Positions 20,343 to 28,258 of a stretch of 64,000 nucleotides of DNA are shown piece after piece. A program made the translations under genes and the position numbers. The notes beneath the pieces are model-generated. The model did not search any database and was not told where the DNA came from. It saw only the letters and a list, made by a program, of their open reading frames with translations. This DNA is from Candidatus Desulfatifera sulfidica (lineage in GTDB: Bacteria; Desulfobacterota; Desulfobulbia; Desulfobulbales; Desulfocapsaceae), in assembly GCA_014381505.1 (NCBI GenBank), contig JACNLK010000028.1, forward strand, positions 1 to 64,000. The letters are read 5' to 3'. Within the stretch, counting starts at the first letter, position 1. Each line of letters begins with the position of its first letter.

Positions 20343-20879
20343 CTAGTAGTGCAGATCGGCGTAGGCCAGCCAGCCACCCGCCGCAACGAGTTCGCGGTCG
20401 TAGGGATTGAGATCAAAGGTACAGGTGAGGGGGGCTTGAGCGGCATTGTCGGAGGTGGCAGTCAGTTTGCCTGCTGCAATATCGACACTGACGGTCAGAT
20501 TCCCCTGCATTTTGAACAGGCTGTCGATCTCCTGTGGCGCAAGTTCAACAGCCAGGATTCCGCAATTGAACATGTTCTGGCGAAAGATTCGGGCGAAGCT
20601 CTCACCAATAACGACGTTGATGTTGTTGACTTCAAAGACCCATACTGCATGTTCGCGGGATGAACCACAGCCAAAGTTTGCTCTGGTGATGACAACTTTC
20701 GCCGCCTGAACTGCAGGGGCATTATTATCAAAAGGGTGACCATCCAGAAGCAGGTCCTCAAGCATGTGGGATTTGAGGGCCATTTTACTGTTCTCTGTCA
20801 GGTACTTGGCCGGGATAATCTCATCGGTATTTATATCACTTCTGTCCAGCATGATGGCTGGGCCGCCGAAAGTCTTCAT
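20343..20879 (-). CDS. leuD: 3-isopropylmalate dehydratase small subunit
   Basis: DRSDINTDEIIPAKYL, ANFGCGSSREHAVW, GESFARIFRQNMFNCGIL. Confidence 0.92.
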   Translation of the reverse strand: MKTFGGPAIMLDRSDINTDEIIPAKYLTENSKMALKSHMLEDLLLDGHPFDNNAPAVQAAKVVITRANFGCGSSREHAVWVFEVNNINVVIGESFARIFRQNMFNCGILAVELAPQEIDSLFKMQGNLTVSVDIAAGKLTATSDNAAQAPLTCTFDLNPYDRELVAAGGWLAYADLHY

Positions 20880-20891
20880 ATGATGTACTCC

Positions 20892-22181
20892 TTATGCTGC
20901 CAGAAATGGACGGGGATCGCTGATGGTACCGGTAACTGCCGCAGCAGCGGCGGTATAGGGGCTCATCAGGTGGACCATGCCACCTTTGCCCATGCGGCCG
21001 TTAAAGTTTCGATTGGTGGTTGAGGCGCAGACCTCGTTCTCGGCCAGAACACCCGAGCTCATGCCAAGGCAGGCGCCGCAAGTGGGATTGAGAACACAAA
21101 ATCCGGCATCCATAAAAATTTTGATGATCCCTTCATCGAGCGCCAGTGAGTAGATGGCCGGAGTGGCAGGTGTGACAATTCCACGTACGCCCGGGGCCAG
21201 GGTACGATCTTTGAGGATCTCAGCTGCAGCGCGCAGATCTTCGATGCGACCGTTGGTGCAGGAACCGATATAAATTTGATCAACAGGTGTCCCTGACAGG
21301 TCGTTCACGTCTTTGACCTGGTCCGGTTTGAAACCGAATGTGACCTGAGGAGGAAGATCTGTAACATCAAGGACCAGAGTGCTGCTGTACTCGGCGTCAG
21401 CGTCAGAATGCCATTTTGCATAATCCTCAACAGCAGCTTCAATTGTGGCGTAATCATCTTGAATAAAGGGCCAGAGGTATTCGGCCGTGACGCGATCCGG
21501 GAGGCAGAGTCCGCTGGTGGCACCGGCCTCTACGGCCATGTTGCACAGGGTCATACGTGAGGCCATGCTCATGCCGTCCACAACTGGGCCTGTGAACTCG
21601 ATCACCTGATCTGTGGCGCCGTTGACTGTGAGTTCCTTGATGACCTTGAGAATGACGTCCTTGGCAGTAACGCCGGCGGCAAGGGTGCCGTTGATTTCAA
21701 CCTTAAGGGACTTTGGTGTGCGGAAGGTACAGACACCCTTGAGGATGCCAACTTCAAGGTCAGTGGTTCCAACACCTGCGGCAAAGGCTCCAAAGGCTCC
21801 ATGGGTACAGGTGTGTGAATCACCCATGATGACCGTGTATCCCGGGCGAATAAATCCTTTTTCCGGGAAGAGGGCGTGACAGACACCATTGGCGCCAACA
21901 TCAAAGAAGTCTTTAATGGCGTGCCGTTTTGCCCAGTCACGCATGATTTTGCCCTGCATGGCCGTTTTTGAGTCTTTGGCCGGGGTTACGTGATCGATGA
22001 CCGCTTTGATTTTGGTGGTGTCAAAAACACGATCCATTCCTTTTTCCATCAGGTCCATGATGGCGATGGGTGTTGTGATCTCGTGACACATAACCACATC
22101 CAGGTCCAGGACCATGTTGCCCGGGGCAGGTGTGTCCCGGAGATGGGCGTCAAATATTTTTTCGGCGATGGTTTTTCCCAT
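20892..22181 (-). CDS. leuC: 3-isopropylmalate dehydratase large subunit
   Basis: GDSHTCTHGAFGAFAAGVGTTDLE, IGSCTNGRIEDLR, NPTCGACLGMSSGVLAENEVCASTTNRNFNGRMG. Confidence 0.93.
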   Translation of the reverse strand: MGKTIAEKIFDAHLRDTPAPGNMVLDLDVVMCHEITTPIAIMDLMEKGMDRVFDTTKIKAVIDHVTPAKDSKTAMQGKIMRDWAKRHAIKDFFDVGANGVCHALFPEKGFIRPGYTVIMGDSHTCTHGAFGAFAAGVGTTDLEVGILKGVCTFRTPKSLKVEINGTLAAGVTAKDVILKVIKELTVNGATDQVIEFTGPVVDGMSMASRMTLCNMAVEAGATSGLCLPDRVTAEYLWPFIQDDYATIEAAVEDYAKWHSDADAEYSSTLVLDVTDLPPQVTFGFKPDQVKDVNDLSGTPVDQIYIGSCTNGRIEDLRAAAEILKDRTLAPGVRGIVTPATPAIYSLALDEGIIKIFMDAGFCVLNPTCGACLGMSSGVLAENEVCASTTNRNFNGRMGKGGMVHLMSPYTAAAAAVTGTISDPRPFLAA

Positions 22182-22423
22182 GGCTGATACTCCTTGCAGT
22201 CAATGGCGGATAAATTCTGATACGTGGGTGAACAACGGCTGACATCTTAGTCCAAAAAGTGTACTGTTGCCAGAAGTTAATCGATTATTATCCTCCAAAA
22301 AGTCAGGATGTTCTGGCACAATGTCTGTTTCATTTAATGATGGTGTGGTTTTGAGGGAGAAAGTTGCTCATTTGAGTTCAATGCTAACTCTCCTGTATTT
22401 CCTCCATGCATCTATCTGATGGC

Positions 22424-22559
22424 TACCTTGAAAAATTGTCTTTTCACCCAAGATCCACGTCGCACTCAAAATTTTATCCTCGGAATATCGACTAGATGCC
22501 TGCGGTAAGATTTTTCGCGCGCCTTGGATCTTGAGCGAAAATCCTAATTTTTCAAAGTA
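22424..22559 (-). repeat. Dispersed palindromic repeat, copy B (MITE-like; arms 22424-22457 and 22525-22559)
   Basis: TACCTTGAAAAATTgtcTTTTCACCCAAGATCCA ... TGGATCTTGAGCGAAAAtcctAATTTTTCAAAGTA arms pair over ~31 positions allowing G-U; second copy at 4955-5089. Confidence 0.8.
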
Positions 22560-22649
22560 CCCTGATGAGAAAAAGTATTTTATCAAATTGCCTGCGATAA
22601 ATTTGCGCTGCTCTTTCCATTCTTCATCTGCTTATCAGGGGTAACGACC

Positions 22650-24461
22650 ATGTTTCTGCGCCTTTTCTTGTTATTATTTGTCAGTTTTGTTTCTTTGCCG
22701 GTCGCCGAGGTCTTTGCTGCCCATGGTGTATCCATCGATGGTCAACTCAAATATCCCGCCGACTTTGAACGTTTTGATTATACATCCTCCGCTGCTCAAA
22801 GAGGTGGGAGCCTGGTTCTTCATGATCTTGGCAGCTTTGATAAGATGAACCCGTTTACTCTCAAGGGGACGGCACCTTTTGGCCTCGATCGTTTAGTTTT
22901 TGAAACACTGGCCGTTTCCAGTCTTGATGAGCCTTTTGCGGCATACGGATTAATTGCCAAAGACATCGCAGTTGCCGCAGATCACCTTTCGGTGACTTTT
23001 ACCCTGGATGAGCGGGCTCGTTTCAGTGATGGGAGTCCGGTCACGGTCGAGGATGTCAAATTTTCCATTGAGACATTAAAGAGTGACCAGGTCCATCCGT
23101 TTTACCCCTATTATTATCAGGATATCAGTGAAGCCGAGATTCTTGATAAGCAGAGAATTCGTTTCAATTTTGCTCGTGCCAATCGTGAACTGCACATGAT
23201 AGCAGCCCAGATCCCTGTTTTGTCCCAGGTCTTTTATGAGAAGCACGGCTTTGCCCCTGCTTCTGGATCCGAGGTCATGGCTCCACCTCTGGGTTCAGGT
23301 CCATACGTTGTCGATACAGTGAAGCAGGGGAAATCGATTACATACAGGCGAAATCCCGATTATTGGGCAAAGGATCATCCGACACGGATTGGTCAGTTCA
23401 ATTTTGACCGACTGACTGTCAATTATTACAAAGATCAAATTGTATCCGTTGAGGCCTTCAAGGCTCGTGAGTTTGATTTTATGCTGGTTAATATTGCCAA
23501 ACAATGGGCCCGTGACATGCAGGGTGACAAGTTTAGCAATGGTTCAATAGTAAAGGAGGTCTTTCCTCACCACAACAATGCCGGCATACAGGGATTTCTC
23601 ATGAACACAAGACGTCCCAACTTTGAAGACCGGCGTGTTCGCCAGGCGTTAGGATTGGCCATGGACTTTGAATGGACCAACAACGCTCTTTTTTTTAATC
23701 AGTACCGTCGCAGCCATTCTTATTTCAGCAATTCACCATTGGCGGCCTCAGGGCTTCCTGTGGGTCTGGAACTGGATTATCTCGAGCCTTTTCGCTCGAG
23801 TTTACCTGCCGAGGTCTTTTCAACTCCACCCACATCGCCTGAAACCAAAGGACGAGGTGGCCTGCGTACGAATCTCCGTCAGGCCAAACAGCTCCTGGAA
23901 GATGCAGGGTGGCAGGTTCAGGACGGAGTCTTGCGAAACGATCAGGGTGAGTCTTTTCAGTTTGAAATCCTTTTGGTCTCTCCCTCTTTTGAGCGGGTCA
24001 TGGCGCCCTATGTCAAAAATCTGGAGAAACTGGGGATTCGGGCAGACTATCGGACCATTGATCCGGCCCTGTACGCTGACCGTTTGCAACATTTCGATTT
24101 TGATATGATTGTTCAGGTTTATGGTCAATCTCAATCACCCGGTAATGAGCAGCGTAATTACTGGCATTCTGAATCAGCTGCCACCAAGGGATCTCGTAAC
24201 CTTGCCGGCATCAATAACCCGGCAGTTGATGCCATGGTTGAACGGATTATTTACGCCAAAACCCAGGAAGAACTGACCGCTGCCTGTCGAGCACTGGATC
24301 GGGTACTCTGGTATGGCTATTATCTTGTGCCAAACTGGTTCATGGATGGCCATCGCATTGCCTATCACAATCTCTTTGCCCGCCCTGAACAGCTCCCCCT
24401 TTATTATGATTCTTATCAGCTCCTGATGACCTGGTGGTGGCGTGAGGCCAAAGGCGACTAG
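22650..24461 (+). CDS. Extracellular solute-binding protein family 5 (YejA/microcin C-type)
   Basis: Signal peptide; HGVSIDGQLKYPADFERFDYTSSAAQRGGSLVLHDLGSFDKMNPF; FSDGSPVTVEDVKFSIETLK; QALGLAMDFEWTNNALFFNQYRR. Confidence 0.9.
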   Translation: MFLRLFLLLFVSFVSLPVAEVFAAHGVSIDGQLKYPADFERFDYTSSAAQRGGSLVLHDLGSFDKMNPFTLKGTAPFGLDRLVFETLAVSSLDEPFAAYGLIAKDIAVAADHLSVTFTLDERARFSDGSPVTVEDVKFSIETLKSDQVHPFYPYYYQDISEAEILDKQRIRFNFARANRELHMIAAQIPVLSQVFYEKHGFAPASGSEVMAPPLGSGPYVVDTVKQGKSITYRRNPDYWAKDHPTRIGQFNFDRLTVNYYKDQIVSVEAFKAREFDFMLVNIAKQWARDMQGDKFSNGSIVKEVFPHHNNAGIQGFLMNTRRPNFEDRRVRQALGLAMDFEWTNNALFFNQYRRSHSYFSNSPLAASGLPVGLELDYLEPFRSSLPAEVFSTPPTSPETKGRGGLRTNLRQAKQLLEDAGWQVQDGVLRNDQGESFQFEILLVSPSFERVMAPYVKNLEKLGIRADYRTIDPALYADRLQHFDFDMIVQVYGQSQSPGNEQRNYWHSESAATKGSRNLAGINNPAVDAMVERIIYAKTQEELTAACRALDRVLWYGYYLVPNWFMDGHRIAYHNLFARPEQLPLYYDSYQLLMTWWWREAKGD

Positions 24462-24503
24462 GCGCGATTCACCTTGTCATGGTGACTCCTCGCCATTTTA
24501 TTG

Positions 24504-24594
24504 ACCGTCATCCCGGCAGGCTGTAAGCCGGGATCCAGTAACGTGAATAGGCCTAATTCCTGGATTCCGGCTTACAGCCTGCCCGAATGACGAA
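24504..24594. repeat. REP-like palindromic repeat (GTCATCCCGGCAGGCTGTAAGCCGGGATCCAG ... inverted)
   Basis: Left arm CGTCATCCCGGCAGGCTGTAAGCCGGGATCCAG is inverted in TGGATTCCGGCTTACAGCCTGCCCGAATGACG with only a few mismatches. Confidence 0.85.
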
Positions 24595-24791
24595 TATTGA
24601 CACCGCCCCACACATATACACCCGCAGCAACGGAGGGCCTGTCTGGGCAAAAAATAGAGAGTGCAAGTTTCTAACCAGACAACAATGGAACGATGCAGTT
24701 AATATTGACGAACATTCTGCTTTATGATTTACTAAAAATAGTCATTTGATATTTTTTCAGTTGTTGAACGTGTTGATTTTGTAGGGAAAAT

Positions 24792-25640
24792 ATGATGCGT
24801 GTTTTGTCACTACTCCTTTCTGTCACCTTGTGGATCGCTCTGTCGTTTGACGGGAGTTGGGCCCAAACACAGACACATCCCTGTGAGCCCACTGATCTGC
24901 TGATCTGCGGTACAGGTGACTCGCAACGGCTCTTTCGTCGGCTCGCCGAGGCCTTTGAGCATATCCATCCTGAAATCCAGATTAATGTCCCCATGTCCAT
25001 CGGTTCCAGCGGTGGCATCAAGGCCGTGGCGGCTGGTAAATGCGATTTTGGCCGCGTGGCACGGCCATTGAATGATAAAGAAAAACGATATGGTCTCTAT
25101 TATCTGGCCATTGCCCAGGCACCAGTGGTCTTTGTGGCCAACGAAAGTGTTGAGGGAATCACCGATCTCAGCGAAGAAGAGGTTGTCGGCATTTACTCCG
25201 GCACCATAACCGACTGGCAGAAACTGGGGGGGACGGCCGGCAAGATCTACGTTGCGAACCGGGAAAAGGGGGATGCCTCCCGGAGTGTAATTGAAGAAAA
25301 AGTACCAGCTTTCAATGAGATTGAATCCTTTGCGGGAAAGATCATCTACACCACCCCTGAGACCATTGCAATCATAGTCAAACACGAGGGGACCGTTGGG
25401 TATACCAATTTGACCCAGATTGAGCATCACGAAGGACTTAAGGTCTTTACTTTTGCCGATGTCGCCCCTACAACAGATCATATCCAGGCTGGCCGTTACC
25501 CTCTGCTAATCCCTCTTGGTCTGGTCTGGAGTGAAGGACTTGGTTCTGCCGGCAGGGAGTTCCTGAAATTCCTCTCTTCTCCTGAGGCCCGCGAGGTGAT
25601 GTTTGAACACGGTACTGTACCCATCAGTAACGGATCCTGA
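24792..25640 (+). CDS. PstS-like (PBP-like_2) periplasmic substrate-binding protein
   Basis: Signal peptide; LLICGTGDSQRLFRRLAEAFEHIHPEIQINVPMSIGSSGGIKAVAAGKCDFGRVARPL; LSEEEVVGIYSGTITDWQKLGG; VPISNGS end. Confidence 0.85.
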   Translation: MMRVLSLLLSVTLWIALSFDGSWAQTQTHPCEPTDLLICGTGDSQRLFRRLAEAFEHIHPEIQINVPMSIGSSGGIKAVAAGKCDFGRVARPLNDKEKRYGLYYLAIAQAPVVFVANESVEGITDLSEEEVVGIYSGTITDWQKLGGTAGKIYVANREKGDASRSVIEEKVPAFNEIESFAGKIIYTTPETIAIIVKHEGTVGYTNLTQIEHHEGLKVFTFADVAPTTDHIQAGRYPLLIPLGLVWSEGLGSAGREFLKFLSSPEAREVMFEHGTVPISNGS

Positions 25641-25641
25641 T

Positions 25642-27591
25642 ATGTTCAAGTCTCTCAAGAGTATCCTGTTTTTTTCCCACACCGGGATTATCTCCTTGGC
25701 CATTCTGGTCCTGGCGGTCGTTTTTTTTCCCCTGATGACTGACCAACTAGAAGAACGAGAAAAGAAACAGCTGCAATTTATAGTTGAGCACGGCGCAGAT
25801 CATATTAAGAGTTATTTTCGCCACCATACTGATCTCATAGAGCAGATAGCTGATCAACCGCTGGTGTATGATTATCTTGATCATTACCGTGAACTGGGTC
25901 TGATTGCCCATCTCGCCTCTTTCCAGGACGATCTGCCGGTGATCAGTTATATCGGGCCGGATGGTTTTGAGCAGGTGAGGGTCGAGCAGGGCAGGTCTGT
26001 CGAGAGAAAAGTCAGTTACCGGGATGCCCCCTTTTTTCAGCAGGCCATGGCCCGACCCAATGAGGTGCTCGTTTTCCAGGATCCTGCGCTGCAGGAAAAT
26101 GGAGAGTCGGTCATCTTTCTGGCCTATGCCAAATACCACTACTTTGGTGATGATTTTGCCGGACTGCTCCTGGCCCGCGTGCCCCTGAGACAGGTTGCCG
26201 AGAACCTCCTGCAGCTTGAGATAGGCTCCACCGGTTTTCTGATTCTGGAGGATGAAACCGGACATGCGTTGCAGATTTTTTCCCAAAAGAACGGGAAGGG
26301 ATATAAGGTCCTTGGTCTCGATGCACCCTATGGGCGGGGGGAACTGGCTCATGAAGATGCCTTTTTTGGCCGCTGTGAAGTCCTTGGTCGGGACGCCTTT
26401 TTGACCCATACTCATCTTGACGAGTATCCCATTCGCCTCTGGGCGGTTATCGCCTACGATGAGTTGATGGCCGGAGCCACAAAGCTGCAACGTTACACCC
26501 TGAGCATCTTTGGGATGGTCCTTGTCCTGGCTCTGCTTGTCTCCTATCTCTTGGCCCACAACATCACCACGCCGCTGATTAAGCTCAACCTGGCGGCTCG
26601 GGTGGTTGCCCGGGGTAAGACCCCTGAACTCATTCAGTTGCATTCACGCAATGAGGTGGGCAACCTGGTGGAGTCTTTTAATACCATGATCGCCAATCTT
26701 CGTAACACCACCGTCTCACGGGATTACTACAATACCATTGTCACCTCCATGCGTGAGAGTCTTATTGTTCTTGATATGGAGGGTAGAATCCAGAGCGTCA
26801 ATACGGCGACCTCCGCCTTGCTCGGTTATGATTCAGCTGAACTGATTGGCATCCCTTTGAACAATATCCTGCGTCTGGATCAGGGTGATGTACAACAGCT
26901 CATGGGAAGACTGTGCTGTGGCCAGGTGATGGCAAATCGTGAATTGATCTATCTGGCCAGAGACGGGCGGGAGGTTTCGGTCCTGTTCAATGCCGCTCCC
27001 ATGGAGGATCAAGACCTTGTTGTCCATGGGATCGTCTGCGTGGCCGTTGACATGACCGAACGCAACCGGACTCTTGAAGAATTGAGGCAGAGTCAGGCCC
27101 GGCTGGAACAGCTCTCGATTACAGATGAACTCACTGGCCTGTTCAATCGGCGTGGATTTCTAACCATGGCTGAAAAGCAGTTACAGGTGGCCAATCGGAG
27201 TAAAGATGTTCTCTTTCTGCTGTTCATGGATGTGGATGGCCTCAAGGAGGTCAATGACACCCTTGGCCATCAGGTCGGTGATACCCTGATTGCTGACGCG
27301 GCAGACCTGTTGCGCACCACCTTCCGCGACGCGGATATTGTCGCCCGTATGGGTGGTGATGAATTTGCTGTCCTGCTCGTCAATAGTGGAGACGAAGATG
27401 TGATCAGACGACGACTGAAAGACAGGCTTGCCACTTTTAACCAGGAAATGCAACGTCCCTATGATATCTCAATCAGTTACGGCATGGCCGCGTATGATCC
27501 GGCTGCGCCCTGTCGCCTGGATGACCTTCTGTCCCGGGCCGATTCTTTAATGTACGAGCAGAAGATCTTGAAAAAACAGAGGACTCCATGA
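25642..27591 (+). CDS. Membrane diguanylate cyclase: periplasmic sensor (Cache-like) - HAMP - PAS - GGDEF
   Basis: Two TM segments flanking a ~270 aa periplasmic region, HAMP (LLAHNITTPLIKLNLAARVVARG), PAS (VTSMRESLIVLDMEGRIQSVNTATSALLGY), I-site RDAD and GGDEF in RDADIVARMGGDEFAVLL; ATG 25642 follows the previous stop directly. Confidence 0.93.
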   Translation: MFKSLKSILFFSHTGIISLAILVLAVVFFPLMTDQLEEREKKQLQFIVEHGADHIKSYFRHHTDLIEQIADQPLVYDYLDHYRELGLIAHLASFQDDLPVISYIGPDGFEQVRVEQGRSVERKVSYRDAPFFQQAMARPNEVLVFQDPALQENGESVIFLAYAKYHYFGDDFAGLLLARVPLRQVAENLLQLEIGSTGFLILEDETGHALQIFSQKNGKGYKVLGLDAPYGRGELAHEDAFFGRCEVLGRDAFLTHTHLDEYPIRLWAVIAYDELMAGATKLQRYTLSIFGMVLVLALLVSYLLAHNITTPLIKLNLAARVVARGKTPELIQLHSRNEVGNLVESFNTMIANLRNTTVSRDYYNTIVTSMRESLIVLDMEGRIQSVNTATSALLGYDSAELIGIPLNNILRLDQGDVQQLMGRLCCGQVMANRELIYLARDGREVSVLFNAAPMEDQDLVVHGIVCVAVDMTERNRTLEELRQSQARLEQLSITDELTGLFNRRGFLTMAEKQLQVANRSKDVLFLLFMDVDGLKEVNDTLGHQVGDTLIADAADLLRTTFRDADIVARMGGDEFAVLLVNSGDEDVIRRRLKDRLATFNQEMQRPYDISISYGMAAYDPAAPCRLDDLLSRADSLMYEQKILKKQRTP

Positions 27592-28097
27592 GTGAGGAAA
27601 AGTCCCGCGTATCTGAAGGGCCAGAGCTGAAGAACCCAGTATCTATCCAGCTCAGCTCACTTGCCGAGACCCTGCGCTTTGGCCGCTGGCTGGGAGAAGT
27701 GGCCCGGCCAGGAGATGTGATCTGTCTGGACGGAGATCTGGGGGCCGGCAAGACCACCTTGACCCAGGCTATTGCCCAAGGTCTTGAGGTTCCGCCTGAC
27801 TGTTATGTGACCAGTCCCTCATTCAGTATCCTCCATGAATATCCTGGGCGCATCCCTTTGTATCATATGGATTTTTACCGCCTGTCAGATGGATGGGAGG
27901 TTCTGGATCTTGGTTTTGATGAGTATTTCCATGATGAGGGTCTCTGCGTGATTGAATGGTCACTGCGAGCCCAGGAGATTATTCCTTCCTCACGTCTGCA
28001 TCTCCAGATGACCATAGAGTCACCCGACTCCCGGCAGTACATCTGCGATCCCGGTACAAGCTCCTGGGCTGAACGTCTGGCCTCGTTTCTTGGCTGA
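27588..28097 (+). CDS. tsaE: tRNA threonylcarbamoyladenosine biosynthesis ATPase TsaE
   Basis: VICLDGDLGAGKTTLTQAIAQGL, VTSPSFSILHEYPGRIPLYHMDFYRL, CVIEWS; ATGA overlap with preceding gene. Confidence 0.94.
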   Translation: MSEEKSRVSEGPELKNPVSIQLSSLAETLRFGRWLGEVARPGDVICLDGDLGAGKTTLTQAIAQGLEVPPDCYVTSPSFSILHEYPGRIPLYHMDFYRLSDGWEVLDLGFDEYFHDEGLCVIEWSLRAQEIIPSSRLHLQMTIESPDSRQYICDPGTSSWAERLASFLG

Positions 28098-28258
28098 TCC
28101 GCATTTCCTTTGTACCTGTCTCTGGGTCTCCCGCCTGAAACTTGCAAAAACCACCCAGTCCGTTATAGTGGCACTCTCTGCTCGGACAGCGCGACGTCCC
28201 AATTCGTCCTGGCCATGTGCTCAAGGGCCATTCAAATCGACTTTATATCTATTCAGTT

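Noticed and set aside
22368-22586. 72-aa ORF similar to 4903-5097
   Set aside because: Overlaps palindromic repeat copy B; treated as repeat, not CDS.
25747-26643. 298-aa minus-strand ORF antisense to the GGDEF protein gene
   Set aside because: Lies fully antisense to a confidently identified CDS, low-complexity-like translation, no recognisable domain; other antisense ORFs (e.g. 59636-60457, 24810-25481, 15363-15944) rejected likewise.
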